Origin: Desulfobulbus oralis
Lineage (GTDB): Bacteria; Desulfobacterota; Desulfobulbia; Desulfobulbales; Desulfobulbaceae
DNA: 64,000 nt
Assembly: GCF_002952055.1 (NCBI RefSeq)
Contig: NZ_CP021255.1
Location: 434,001 to 498,000, forward strand
Direction: 5' to 3'
The notes under the pieces were generated by a model. That model had not been told where the DNA came from. It searched no databases and saw nothing but the letters and a program-made list of their open reading frames with translations. Both the position numbers and the translations under genes were made by a program. Below are positions 1 to 9,266 of the stretch, piece by piece. Every line of letters starts with the position of its first letter. The first letter of the stretch is position 1.

Positions 1-1
1 G

Positions 2-906
2 AACAGGGAGCGCCCCTCCTTTGCCGGCAAGGGCCTTGTGCTCTTCGCCGCGGACCACGACATCACCCTCCAGGGCGTGAGCGCCTCGGGTTCGGAAGTC
101 ACGGAAATCCAGGTCCGCAACTTTCTGCAGGGCGGCGGCGCCATCAACGCCTTCTGCCGCAGCGCCGGGGCCAGCCTGACCGTGGTGGACGTGGGCGTAA
201 AAGGCGAGCTGGAGGGCGCCGAAGGCCTGGTCCGGCGCAAAGTCGTGCATGCGGCCCGCGATTTCAGCATGGGCCCGGCCATGAGCCCCGGGGAGGCGCT
301 GGCCTGTCTGCAGGTGGGCATCGACATGGCCCGCGAGGAGGCAAAAAAAGGCAAAACCCTGCTCGCCGCAGGCGAAATGGGGGTGGGCAACACCTCGCCC
401 TCATCGGCCATTACCGCGGTGCTCACCGGCGCCGGCGTCGAGGTGGCGACCGGTGTCGGCTCAGGCATCCCCTCGGAGCGGGTGCGCAAAAAGGCCGAAC
501 TGATCAGGCAGGGCATCGAGCTGAACCGTCCGGACCCAGGCGATGCCCTTGACGTGCGGCCAAGGTGGGCGGCCCGGAAATCGGCGCCATGGCGGGCTTC
601 ATGCTGGGCGGCGCGTCGCTGCGCATTCCGGTGGTGGTGGACGGCTTCATCGCCGGGGCGGCAGCGGCCATTGCCATCGGCCTCAGACCCGCTGTCCGCG
701 ACATGCTCGTGGGCTCGCACGCCTCCTCCGAGCCCGGGCACCGCGTGCTCATGGACTTTCTCGGGATCCCCTCCTATTTCGATTTCGGCCTGCGTCTGGG
801 CGAGGGCACGGGCGCGGTCCTGCTCTTTCCCATCATCGATGCCTCGACCCGCATCCTCTCTGAAATGCCGACGCTGCACGAACTGGCCATCCGGAGGTAT
901 TACTGA
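2..906 (+). pseudogene. cobT: Nicotinate-nucleotide-dimethylbenzimidazole phosphoribosyltransferase, 5'-partial and frameshifted
   Basis: CobT transfers phosphoribose from nicotinate mononucleotide to dimethylbenzimidazole or another lower ligand, giving the alpha-ribazole phosphate used by CobS. The gene enters from the left edge. Frame 2 shows the family core (AADHDITLQGVSA, then a GEMGVGNTSPSSA stretch). The frame is lost near position 557 and family sequence resumes one frame over with VGGPEIGAMAGF and LRLGEGTGAVLLFPI, which includes the catalytic-Glu loop, ending at TGA 904-906. At the break the DNA reads GACGTGCGGCCAAG where the family residues D-V-L-A-K would need one more base (CTGGCC instead of CGGCC), so a single-base deletion explains everything. 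The stop overlaps the cobS ATG by one base. It could be a sequencing error or a recent pseudogene; the downstream genes are intact. Confidence 0.9.
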
Positions 907-1637
907 TGTTCCGCGACGCACTGTGCTTTTTCACCCGCCTGCCCCTGGGTGCGCCCTCCGCCACCGCATCGTTTCAGGGTGTCGTGGCCTGGATGCCCGC
1001 CGTGGGCCTGATCGTGGGCCTGATCATGGCCGGCACGCTGTGGCTGTGCGCGACGCTGCTGCCCACGCCGCTCTGCGGCCTGAGTGCCTGCCTGGTCTGG
1101 ATTGCCGTCACCGGGGGGCTGCATCTGGATGGCGTAGCCGACTGCGGCGACGGCCTCTTTGTCGAAGCGTTGCGGGAACGGCGGCTCGAAATCATGCAGG
1201 ATTCGCGGCTGGGCGCCTTCGGCGTCATCGCGCTGTTTTTCGTGCTGGCGCTCAAAAGCACTGCCCTGGCCCTTCTGGGCTCGGGCTTTGTCCAGGGCGC
1301 ATACGGCTTCTGGACGCTGCTTGCCGTCTGCGCTCTGGCCGCGACCCTGGGCCGTTGCGCGGTTTTCGCGGCGGCGCGGCTGCCTTCGGCCCGGCCCGGG
1401 GGCATGGGCGCCGCAGCCAGCGCGGGCATAAGCCGGCGACACGAGCGGATCGCGCTGGCCGTGGTGCTGGCCCTGTGCCTCGTCACCCCCAGGGGTTTCA
1501 GGGCCCTGCTCGCCGCGCTGCTCGTGGCCTGCTGCCTGCTCCTTGTCGCGAAAAGGCGTCTGGGCGGGGTCACGGGCGACGTCTTCGGCTGCCTCGTCGA
1601 AATCACGGAGTGCGCCACGCTGCTGGCTTGCGTCTGA
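906..1637 (+). CDS. cobS: Adenosylcobinamide-GDP ribazoletransferase (cobalamin synthase)
   Basis: CobS joins adenosylcobinamide-GDP with alpha-ribazole or its phosphate, the last assembly step of the cobamide nucleotide loop, in the cytoplasmic membrane. The 243-residue product has the usual family length and several hydrophobic segments. It carries the conserved acidic motif GGLHLDGVADCGDG near residues 60-75 and the C-terminal GGVTGDVFGCLVEITE motif. It begins at ATG 906, overlapping the cobT stop (TGATG), which indicates translational coupling in a cobT-cobS-cbiR operon. Confidence 0.95.
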   Translation: MFRDALCFFTRLPLGAPSATASFQGVVAWMPAVGLIVGLIMAGTLWLCATLLPTPLCGLSACLVWIAVTGGLHLDGVADCGDGLFVEALRERRLEIMQDSRLGAFGVIALFFVLALKSTALALLGSGFVQGAYGFWTLLAVCALAATLGRCAVFAAARLPSARPGGMGAAASAGISRRHERIALAVVLALCLVTPRGFRALLAALLVACCLLLVAKRRLGGVTGDVFGCLVEITECATLLACV

Positions 1638-1647
1638 AGGCGGCTGC

Positions 1648-2562
1648 ATGGAAAAATACACCCTTCCCCACATCAGGCTGGGCGGCACCTCCTTTCTGCT
1701 CCACGAGGAATACGTTCCAGCACTGCGCTTTGCCGCCGCGCGCTGCGAAGACATTGCCCTGCTCCTGCTTCAGGCCGGCCAGGACGGAGAACTGCTGCCC
1801 GGCCCGGAGGAGATCCGGGAAATCGGCAGGATCTGCGCGGGCGAAGGCACGAGCCTGCACGTCCACCTGCCCACCGACGTGGATTTCAGCACCGCCCAAG
1901 GTACTCGCCACGCGGTCAGGAAAGTGCAGATCGCCATCGAGCGCGCCGCGCCGCTCGCTCCGCACAGCTTTGTCCTGCACGTCGCTCCGGTCACGCAACA
2001 AGACGCAGCCAGGGCATGGGGCATGCGGCCGAACGCGGTGCCGGAGGCGCAGCGGCAGTGGATCGCCCGGGCCCTGGCCGGGATTGCGGCTTCGCTGCCC
2101 GCGCCGGAAATGCTGGCCATTGAAAATCTCGAGACCTTCCAGCCGGACTTCTGGGACTGCTGGCTGGAAGACAGGCCCTACTCGCGCTGCCTGGATGTCG
2201 GGCATCTCTGGAAAGACGGCCAGGACCCAGCACCCATACTGCAGGCCTGGTTTTCCCGGGTGCGGGTCATACACCTGCACGGCCTGAAACCGGAAAAGGG
2301 CCCGACCGCCGCCGCAGCGCCGGCCTGCGCAGCGGTAACCCTAAACGGGCGGTTCCGGCGCCTCTTCGGGCCCCATCCAAGGGACCACAGTTCCCTGCGG
2401 CTCATGCCGGCGGATGCCATCGACGCCTGCATGCATCCGCTCTGGAAAAACGGCTATGCGGGCACGCTGGTGCTGGAGGTCTTCGACTTCGAGGCATTCA
2501 AGGCCTCGCACGCTGTCCTGCTGCAATCATGGGAACGCTATGCGGCCCAGCCCCGGCAATAG
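1648..2562 (+). CDS. cbiR: TIM-barrel protein, probable cobamide-remodelling phosphodiesterase CbiR
   Basis: The 304-residue protein looks like a xylose-isomerase/AP-endonuclease-2 type TIM barrel. Likely metal-binding strand ends include LHVHLPTD, FVLHVAP, LAIENLE, CLDVGHLW, VIHLHGLK and LVLEVFDF. In this superfamily, a protein beside cobS and cobT is best explained as CbiR, which hydrolyses cobamides so that the lower ligand can be exchanged. The ATG at 1648 is preferred over upstream starts because it lies just after the cobS stop (1635-1637) with a purine-rich AAGGCGG ahead of it. The operon position supports the assignment; the alternative is a generic sugar-phosphate isomerase-like protein. 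Confidence 0.72.
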   Translation: MEKYTLPHIRLGGTSFLLHEEYVPALRFAAARCEDIALLLLQAGQDGELLPGPEEIREIGRICAGEGTSLHVHLPTDVDFSTAQGTRHAVRKVQIAIERAAPLAPHSFVLHVAPVTQQDAARAWGMRPNAVPEAQRQWIARALAGIAASLPAPEMLAIENLETFQPDFWDCWLEDRPYSRCLDVGHLWKDGQDPAPILQAWFSRVRVIHLHGLKPEKGPTAAAAPACAAVTLNGRFRRLFGPHPRDHSSLRLMPADAIDACMHPLWKNGYAGTLVLEVFDFEAFKASHAVLLQSWERYAAQPRQ

Positions 2563-2791
2563 GGGCGCGCGATTTCGATCAGGCCGGGCCCCGTGCACAG
2601 GGCCCTGACCATCCGGCAATGCGGGCCTGGCGCAGCGAACCGGCGCGGGTCTCAACAACCTGGGCCGTATTGGCAAGGAGCGCGGTCAAAGCGAGAGCAG
2701 GGATGCGCGCTCCGGCCTACAGGACAGCCGTATGCATGCGGCGGAAGCCTCCGGGCGACCATGGGGCCACGAAGGCCAAGGCACGGGCCCA

Positions 2792-2823
2792 AAAGGGCAT
2801 GAACGCAACAGATCATGCCCTTT
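2792..2823. terminator. Bidirectional hairpin terminator between cbiR and uspA
   Basis: A perfect 11-bp inverted repeat (AAAGGGCATGA at 2792-2802 and TCATGCCCTTT at 2813-2823) with a 10-base loop lies between the convergent genes cbiR (+) and uspA (-). On the minus strand the stem is followed by a short T run, as expected for uspA termination. The rest of 2563-2840 holds no convincing gene and no cobalamin riboswitch-like feature that I can see. Confidence 0.7.
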
Positions 2824-2840
2824 AACGTGCTGTCAGGCCG

Positions 2841-3263
2841 CTATCTCCGGACGACGAGCAGGGGGATGTCCGTCTCGCGCAGCACGCGCTCGGTGATGGA
2901 GCCAAACAACATGTCCTCCAGACCGTCCCGGCCATCGGTGAACATGACGATGAGGTCAACCTTTTCCTCGTGCGCCACCTTGACGATGACGGTCGCAACG
3001 ACGCCGAAGTCGATGCGGGTGTGGTGCCTGATGCCGGCCTCGTCCAGCTTTTCGAGCAGGGGGGCCAGCGCTGCCCGGCCCGCGCTTGTCTCTTCGTCGA
3101 CAAGCTCCTTGCGGGCTGCTCCCCCCACAAGGGAGGGCACGGGATTGGTGATGTGCAGAAGCACGATCTCGCCATCGCAGATCCCCATGGCGTGGGCCAG
3201 AGCCTTGTGGGTCCGGTCGCCGCTGTGCTTCATGCTGACTGGCACGAGAATTTTCTTGTACAT
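2841..3263 (-). CDS. Universal stress protein, UspA family
   Basis: A 140-residue single-domain Usp protein. It starts with the typical beta-1 (YKKILVPVSMKHSGD) and has the central EKVDLIVMFTDGRDG strand. The C-terminal FGSITERVLRETDIPLLVV segment corresponds to the GS-containing nucleotide loop of ATP-binding Usps, with slightly altered glycine spacing. These are cytoplasmic proteins that usually respond to starvation or oxidative stress. The start ATG (complement of 3261-3263) has a GGGGAG ribosome-binding site about 8 bases upstream. The gene stands alone, convergent with the cobamide operon. Confidence 0.9.
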   Translation of the reverse strand: MYKKILVPVSMKHSGDRTHKALAHAMGICDGEIVLLHITNPVPSLVGGAARKELVDEETSAGRAALAPLLEKLDEAGIRHHTRIDFGVVATVIVKVAHEEKVDLIVMFTDGRDGLEDMLFGSITERVLRETDIPLLVVRR

Positions 3264-3798
3264 GATGCTTTCTCCCCTTGAATTGACTGATACCGCGGCT
3301 TCGCGCTATGTGCTTCCATGCCGCAGCCACGGCCGGTCTGGACAAAAGAATTTCTACAGTGACGAGCGGGCGGCGCCATGTTCCAGGCGCCCGGACAAAG
3401 CCGCCAGGGCAACATAGCATGAAAGCCTTCATTTGACCAGAGCGGGGAAAGGAACGCAAGGCAGCCACCCGGCGGATTCCCGTTGCCAATGCCCCAAAGG
3501 GGGCTGAAAGGGCTGGGGGCAAAGAGCGGAGTTCCGGCGGCCTGGACAGTGTCAACGGGCCCTGGGCCGGAAAGATCCGCGCATCCCGCACCACCGTACA
3601 CAGGCAGTATGCATCGACATCGAAGCGTTGGCGGGCATGCCCTCTTTTGGGCGGAGCGGCAGGCGGAAAGGCCCGGAATTTTTTTCCCGCCGGATCGGAA
3701 ATGTGCTTGGGCGGCAGCCCCCGAGTGGGATATATTCCATCCTCTAGGCTCCCTGTCCGGGGCCTTTAACAAGCAATGGAAACAGGAGTCCCGCCGCC
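3264..3798. other. Intergenic region, 535 bp, between divergent genes
   Basis: This stretch separates uspA (-) from a small membrane-protein gene (+) and must carry both promoters. Short open frames here have no recognisable family features and no good start context, so I do not call a gene. An AT-rich patch near 3727-3740 could be a -10 region for the plus-strand gene, but I cannot pin down a promoter. Confidence 0.5.
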
Positions 3799-4140
3799 AT
3801 GCGTGCCCGCATCGTCAGGTATGACAAATATATCTCCGGCCTGCTCGAGGCAGACAGTACGGAAACCAGTTGGCAGCAGGTTCGTGAAGACCTGCTGGTC
3901 CAGATTGGCTTCTTCCAGCACGAGCGGCTGATTCATCTGCTGGTGACCATCTGCTTCGCCCTTCTGGCCATGATGGGCCTTTTCCTGCTCCTCATCCACA
4001 ACAGTCTTGCCAGCATCCTCCTCCTGCTCCTCTTCATGGTGCTCCTGCTGCCCTATATCAACCACTATTACATCCTCGAAAACAGGACCCAGAAGCTCTA
4101 CGAATATTACGACGCCATCAGTAAAAAAATACAACAGTGA
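3799..4140 (+). CDS. Small two-helix membrane protein of unknown function
   Basis: A 113-residue protein. The first 40 residues are polar, followed by two strongly hydrophobic helices (about 46-66 and 68-90, the second a leucine-rich stretch), and then a charged tyrosine-rich tail (YYILENRTQKLYEYYDAIS). A CAGGAG ribosome-binding site lies about 12 bases ahead of the ATG at 3799. It ends directly at the next gene (stop 4138-4140, next ATG 4143), so the two are probably co-transcribed. I do not recognise a family; an inner-membrane location is inferred from the helices. Confidence 0.75.
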   Translation: MRARIVRYDKYISGLLEADSTETSWQQVREDLLVQIGFFQHERLIHLLVTICFALLAMMGLFLLLIHNSLASILLLLLFMVLLLPYINHYYILENRTQKLYEYYDAISKKIQQ

Positions 4141-4142
4141 CC

Positions 4143-7100
4143 ATGTCGCAACCGCATTTTCACGTTGGTCTTGATATCGGCTCCACCACGGTCAAGGCCG
4201 TGGTGCTGGACGACGCCGAGGCGATCGTGTTCAGCGAATATACCCGGCACAATTCCGCAGTGCGGCCCTGCGCCACCGGGATTCTGGAAAAGATTGCGGA
4301 TTTCGTGGACAGCGCTCCGGCCAGCATGAGCATCACCGGTTCCGGCGGTCTCTCGCTGGCCGGCGAACTTGGCCTGCCGCTCATTCAGGAGGTGCTGGCC
4401 TCCAACCTGGCCATCCGCAAGGAGATTCCCGACGCCGATGTCATCATCGAACTGGGCGGGGAAGACGCCAAAATCACCTTCCTCACCGGCGGGCTGGAAC
4501 AGCGCATGAACGAAACCTGCGCCGGCGGCACCGGGGCCTTTATCGACCAGATGGGCGCCTTCATCGGTACGGATGCGGCCGGATTGAACGCGCTGGCCCT
4601 GCGCTACGGCACGATTTACCCCATTGCCTCCCGCTGCGGCGTGTTCGCCAAAACCGACATCCTGCCGCTGCTGAACGAGGGCTGCGCGCGCGAGGACATT
4701 GCCGCCTCCATCATGCAGGCCGTGGTCAATCAGACCATCAGCGGTCTGGCGCATGGACGGGCGATCCGGGGCAAGGTCGTCTTTCTCGGCGGCCCCCTGT
4801 TTTTTTTATCCTTTCTGCGCGAGCGCTTCCAGGCCACGCTGAAGGAGATGCGCGAGGCCGTGTTCCCGGACAGCGGCCAGTATTTCGTGGCCCTGGGCGC
4901 CGCCTATTACGCCAAAAACGGCGCCTCCGGCCCGCTGAACCTGGAACACTGTCTGACCCGGCTGAAGCACGCCGCCCCGGGCGGCGGCACGGGCCGGCTG
5001 GCCCCGCTCTTCGTGACAGGAGAGGAACGGGAGGCCTTCACCGCCCGCCACGCAAAGAGCGCCGTGGTCAGGCGGCCGCTCTCCGAGGCCTCGGGCAGGG
5101 CCTGGCTGGGCTTCGATTCCGGCTCCACCACCATCAAGGCCGTGCTCCTGGACGACGAGGGCCATCTGCTCTACTCCTTCTACGATGCCAACCGGGGCGA
5201 TCCGCTCAAGGCCGCGCTGGCCATTCTGGAGGAGATCTACCGCAGGATGCCGGCCGGCCTCAGCATCGGCGGCGCGGCGGCCACCGGCTATGGCAGCGCG
5301 CTCCTGACCGCGGCCCTGCATCTGGACGTGGACGAGGTGGAGACCGTGGCCCATTTCACGGCGGCGCGCTTCTTCGAACCGGAAGTCTCCTTCGTGCTGG
5401 ATATCGGCGGCCAGGACATCAAGTGCATGCACGTCAAGGGCGGCTTTATCGACAGGATCAGCCTGAACGAGGCCTGCTCGGCCGGCTGCGGTTCCTTTAT
5501 CGAAAACTTCGCGGAATCCTTGCATATTCCGCTGCAGGACTTCGTGGAGGCGGCGCTCGCCGCACCGGCGCCCGTGGATCTGGGCACGCGCTGCACGGTC
5601 TTCATGAATTCCAAGGTCAAGCAGGCCCAGAAGGATGGCGCGGAACTCGGCGACATTGCCGCCGGGCTCTCCTACGCGGTGGTGCGCAACGCCTGCTTCA
5701 AGGTCATCAAGCTGACCAGTACTGCCGAAATGGGAGAACACGTGGTGGCCCAGGGCGGGGCCTTTGCCAACGACGCGCTCCTGCGCGCCCTGGAGCTGGA
5801 GCTGGGCCGGCCCGTGCTCAGACCCGCGATCTCCGGCCTCATGGGCGCTTTCGGCGTGGCCCTGGTCGCCAGGGCGCGGGCTGCGGAGTGGGGCAGGAGC
5901 GCCGTCCTCGGGCCGGAGGAGCTGGCCGCCTTTTCCATGCGCACGAATGTGGCGCGCTGCCACCGCTGCACCAATGCCTGCCTGCTCACCGTCACCACCT
6001 TTGCCGACAGGCGGCGTTTTGTTTCAGGCAACCGCTGCGAACGCGGCGCGGGCGTGGCCAAGGTTGCGAGTCCCAACCTCTACGCCTACAAGGCGCAACG
6101 GCTCTTCGAACCCTACACGCCGCTGGAGGGCGCGCCCCGGGGCCCGATCGGCATTCCCCGGGCGCTGAACATGTTCGAGGACTATCCGCTCTGGTTCACC
6201 CTGCTCACCAGGCTGGGCTACCAGGTGCTGCTCTCCAGCCCATCGTCCAGAGACATCTACTACAAGGGTTACGACACCATTCCTTCGCAGACGGTCTGTT
6301 ATCCGGCCAAGCTCTCCCACGGCCACGTGCTGGACCTGATCGAGCGGGGGGTGAAGGCCATCTTTTTCCCCTGCCTGCCCCGGGAGCAGAAGAATCCGGA
6401 CAGCGCGGCCGGCACCTTCAACTGCCCCGTGGTTGCCGGCTACCCCGAGCTTTTGCAGCGCAATATCGGCCAGTTGGAAGAACAGGGCGTGACCTTTGTC
6501 TGCCCTTTCCTGCCGCTGGACCGCAAAATGCTGGCCCGCCGCCTGCACGGAATCGACTTTTTCTCAAAAATTCCCCTGGCCGAGCTGGAGGCGGCCGTGG
6601 CGGCAGGCTTCGCCGCCCTGGACGCCTTCCATGCGGACATGCGGGCGGCTGGCGAGGCCGTGCTCCGGCAGTTGGACGAGCAGGGCAAAATGGGCGTGGT
6701 GCTGGCCGGGCATCCCTATCACATCGATCCCGAGGTGCATCACGGGGTGGCCGAGCTGGTGGCCTCCTGCGGTCTGGCCGTGCTGACCGAGGATTCCGTG
6801 GCCCACCTGATGCCCGATCCCGGACCGCTTCGGGTCGTGGATCAGTGGGCCTACCACTCCCGCCTCTACCGGGCCGGGGCCTATGCCGCCAGCGTGGACA
6901 ATCTGGCGGTGCTGCAACTCCTGTCCTTTGGCTGCGGACTGGATGCCATCACCTCGGACCAGCTCGAGGAAATCCTGACCCGCAACGGCCGGCTCTACTC
7001 CCAGATCAAGGTGGACGAGGGCACCAACCTGGGGCCGGCGCGCATTCGCGTGCGCTCCCTGTTGGCCGCCATGCGCGAGCGCCACCACAAGCATCCGGCC

Positions 7101-8348
7101 TGTGCGCCCGGCAGCCTGCCGGATATGGGTCTGCCGGCCTTCACCCAGGAGATGCGCAAGACCCACACCCTGCTCATTCCCCAGATGTCGCCCTTGCACT
7201 TCCAGTTTACCGAGGCGCTCTTCGCGGCCGAGGGTTACAGGGCCGTGCAGTTGCCCCACGTGGACCGGGCCGCCATCGATCTGGGCCTGCGCTACGTCAA
7301 CAACGACGCCTGCTTTCCGGCCATCGTGGTCATTGGCCAGCTCCTGCAGGCAGTGCAGAGCGGCAGGTATGATCCGAACCGGGTGGCCCTGGTCATCACC
7401 CAGACCGGCGGCGGCTGCCGGGCCACCAACTATTTGGGTTTCCTGCGGCGGGCTCTGGTGCATGCCGGCCTGGGGCAGGTGCCGGTGGTCCCCCTGGCCA
7501 TGGGCACCCGGGGCCCGGGTCTGCGCATGAGCGGCTCCATGCTGCGCCGCTTCATCATGGCCGGTCATTACGGCGACGCTCTGGCCAGGATGATTTACCG
7601 GGTGCGGCCCTACGAGCGGGAGCCGGGTGCAACGGACCGGCTGGCAGCCAAATGGGCCAAGCGGGCGAGCGCGAACATCCTTTCGGGCAATTTCCTGCGC
7701 TTCGAGCTGAACATGGTGCGCATGATCCGCGAGTTCGACCGTCTGCCCCTGCGCGAGACGCCGCGGCGGCCCCGGGTCGGCCTGGTGGGCGAGATTCTGC
7801 TGAAATACCACCCGGACGCCAACAACAACGCCGCCGGCATTGTCGAGGCCGAAGGCGGCGAGGTGGTGAGCACCGACATCATGGATTTTATTTTCTACTG
7901 TTTTTACGACAACATCTTCGACTACCGGCATCTGGCCGGGCAGCGGAAGGATTCGCTGGAGGCCCTGGCCAGCATCGCCTTTCTGGAACTCACCCGCATG
8001 GGCCTGCGTCTGGCCTTTGCCCTCAGCACCCGCTTCAGCGCGCCGCTCAGTTTCAAACAACTGCGGAGCAAGACCCGGGATCTGATTTCCCATGGCCACC
8101 AGTCCGGCGAGGGCTGGCTTTTGGCGGCCGAAATGGTGCGCATGCTGGAGTCGGGCATCCGCAACATCCTCTGCATGCAGCCCTTTGGCTGTCTGCCCAA
8201 CCATATCGTGGGCAAGGGGCTGATCCGGGAGCTGAAACGGCGCTACCCCGACGCGACCATCACCGCTCTGGATTACGATCCGGGAACCAGCGAGACCAAC
8301 CAGATCAACCGCATCAAGCTGATGATGCGCTCGGGACAGTTGCGCTGA
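4143..8348 (+). CDS. 2-hydroxyacyl-CoA dehydratase activator, double BadF/BcrA-type ATPase with DUF2229
   Basis: A 1,401-residue protein of the long activase type. Two ASKHA ATPase modules are visible. The first (about 1-260) has GLDIGSTTVKAVVLDD and the cluster-cysteine motifs NETCAGGTGAF and SRCGVFAKTD. The second (about 320-590) has GFDSGSTTIKAVLLDD, NEACSAGCGSF and GTRCTVFMNSK. These match the HgdC-like activators that deliver an electron, with ATP hydrolysis, through a [4Fe-4S] cluster held by paired cysteines. From about residue 665 follows a DUF2229-like region (GIPRALNMFEDYPLWF; SQTVCYPAKLSHGH) and then a long C-terminal portion. The dehydratase partner is not in this window. ATG 4143 is chosen; GTG 4137, overlapping the previous stop, is possible. 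Neither has a strong ribosome-binding site. Confidence 0.88.
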   Translation: MSQPHFHVGLDIGSTTVKAVVLDDAEAIVFSEYTRHNSAVRPCATGILEKIADFVDSAPASMSITGSGGLSLAGELGLPLIQEVLASNLAIRKEIPDADVIIELGGEDAKITFLTGGLEQRMNETCAGGTGAFIDQMGAFIGTDAAGLNALALRYGTIYPIASRCGVFAKTDILPLLNEGCAREDIAASIMQAVVNQTISGLAHGRAIRGKVVFLGGPLFFLSFLRERFQATLKEMREAVFPDSGQYFVALGAAYYAKNGASGPLNLEHCLTRLKHAAPGGGTGRLAPLFVTGEEREAFTARHAKSAVVRRPLSEASGRAWLGFDSGSTTIKAVLLDDEGHLLYSFYDANRGDPLKAALAILEEIYRRMPAGLSIGGAAATGYGSALLTAALHLDVDEVETVAHFTAARFFEPEVSFVLDIGGQDIKCMHVKGGFIDRISLNEACSAGCGSFIENFAESLHIPLQDFVEAALAAPAPVDLGTRCTVFMNSKVKQAQKDGAELGDIAAGLSYAVVRNACFKVIKLTSTAEMGEHVVAQGGAFANDALLRALELELGRPVLRPAISGLMGAFGVALVARARAAEWGRSAVLGPEELAAFSMRTNVARCHRCTNACLLTVTTFADRRRFVSGNRCERGAGVAKVASPNLYAYKAQRLFEPYTPLEGAPRGPIGIPRALNMFEDYPLWFTLLTRLGYQVLLSSPSSRDIYYKGYDTIPSQTVCYPAKLSHGHVLDLIERGVKAIFFPCLPREQKNPDSAAGTFNCPVVAGYPELLQRNIGQLEEQGVTFVCPFLPLDRKMLARRLHGIDFFSKIPLAELEAAVAAGFAALDAFHADMRAAGEAVLRQLDEQGKMGVVLAGHPYHIDPEVHHGVAELVASCGLAVLTEDSVAHLMPDPGPLRVVDQWAYHSRLYRAGAYAASVDNLAVLQLLSFGCGLDAITSDQLEEILTRNGRLYSQIKVDEGTNLGPARIRVRSLLAAMRERHHKHPACAPGSLPDMGLPAFTQEMRKTHTLLIPQMSPLHFQFTEALFAAEGYRAVQLPHVDRAAIDLGLRYVNNDACFPAIVVIGQLLQAVQSGRYDPNRVALVITQTGGGCRATNYLGFLRRALVHAGLGQVPVVPLAMGTRGPGLRMSGSMLRRFIMAGHYGDALARMIYRVRPYEREPGATDRLAAKWAKRASANILSGNFLRFELNMVRMIREFDRLPLRETPRRPRVGLVGEILLKYHPDANNNAAGIVEAEGGEVVSTDIMDFIFYCFYDNIFDYRHLAGQRKDSLEALASIAFLELTRMGLRLAFALSTRFSAPLSFKQLRSKTRDLISHGHQSGEGWLLAAEMVRMLESGIRNILCMQPFGCLPNHIVGKGLIRELKRRYPDATITALDYDPGTSETNQINRIKLMMRSGQLR

Positions 8349-8377
8349 GGCCATGGCGCGGGCCAGAACAGGGGCAG

Positions 8378-8401
8378 CGCCAGGCAGATGCTGGCCTGGC
8401 G
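8378..8401 (+). terminator. Possible weak terminator hairpin after the activase gene
   Basis: An 8-bp perfect inverted repeat (CGCCAGGC and GCCTGGCG) with an 8-base loop lies 30 bases after the activase stop. No T run follows, so it is either a Rho-assisted end or a chance GC-rich hairpin. Confidence 0.35.
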
Positions 8402-8477
8402 GAGAAAATGCGGCAAGGCCGGACATCAAGCGGCAGCCGTTCCGCCCCACACGCCTTTTTGAGGATCGCTCTGCAGA

Positions 8478-9110
8478 ATGAATGACTCGCCCGACCTGAA
8501 CAGTGATGTCCTTTTTTACCGCGATCTATGGCACCGCCGTTTCCGGGAGCCCAGGCCGCTTACCTTGCAAAACGGCGTGCTGAAGAATGCCTATTGCCCG
8601 GACTGCGGCTTTTGCTGTGGCCCCCAGCCCGAAACCGAGCCCTTTCCCATGGCCCTTCTGGAGAGCCAGATTTCTGCACGTACGGCAAACGATTTTTACC
8701 TGCTGGACCGCCACACCGCCTCTCTTGACCAGCGCGGCTGCAAGTCGCTGGGGCCGGCGGGCTGCCGTCTGCCCCAGGAACTCCGTCCTGTGGCCTGCAA
8801 CATCTTTCCGGTCGTGCTGGTGCAGGAAGGTCTCTATCTGTACCGCATCTGCCCGGCCGTGACCCTGAACCCCAAGGCGGAGCTGCGGGCCATGGCCCGC
8901 AGCGTCCAGGTCTGGCTGAATGCCCTGCCCCAGGCGGCAATCCGCCGCATCGCCATATCCCGAACGGCCGCGGAGCTTGCGGGCAAGTACCTGGATCTGC
9001 GGCTCAGGGTGCAGGGCAGCTCATGCCTGCCGGCAGCCCCGGCGGCAGAGCCGGCAGGCCCCAAAGACTCCCCCGGCCCCGGGGCGGGCGCCCCTGCCAT
9101 TTTACCATGA
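8478..9110 (+). CDS. YkgJ-like CxxCxxCC metal-binding protein
   Basis: A 210-residue protein with the family signature CPDCGFCC near residues 40-47, followed by the second cysteine cluster (GCKSLGPAGCRLPQELRPVACNIFP, about 92-115). This arrangement defines the YkgJ-type zinc- or iron-cluster proteins, mostly of unknown biochemical role. The C-terminus is a low-complexity Ala/Pro/Gly tail (from about 180) that is probably disordered. ATG 8478 begins the frame; a second ATG four bases later is out of frame. No obvious functional partner is adjacent. Confidence 0.8.
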   Translation: MNDSPDLNSDVLFYRDLWHRRFREPRPLTLQNGVLKNAYCPDCGFCCGPQPETEPFPMALLESQISARTANDFYLLDRHTASLDQRGCKSLGPAGCRLPQELRPVACNIFPVVLVQEGLYLYRICPAVTLNPKAELRAMARSVQVWLNALPQAAIRRIAISRTAAELAGKYLDLRLRVQGSSCLPAAPAAEPAGPKDSPGPGAGAPAILP

Positions 9111-9266
9111 GCGCCGCTGATCTGCCCCGCTCTGCCCCGCATTGCCTGTTGCCCGCCCTGCTCCCTGCAGAGACTGCGTCTTGCAGAGTATGCGGCGGTC
9201 TTCTATAGTAGCAGCATACCGGCCCAAAGCGGCCAACCTTCCTCTCTGACCTTTGGAGCGACACAA

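Noticed and set aside
38-2287. Open frame of 749 codons running through cobT, cobS and cbiR
   Set aside because: Only its first part is real cobT; after the frameshift it is an arginine/proline-rich shadow of the real genes in other frames.
2563-2840. Possible cobalamin riboswitch near the cobamide genes
   Set aside because: I found no B12-box-like conserved core, and the region is downstream, not upstream, of the operon.
6564-8450. Long antisense open frame (628 codons) opposite the activase gene
   Set aside because: GC-rich third positions create such shadows; the plus-strand activase has clear motifs throughout and this frame has none.
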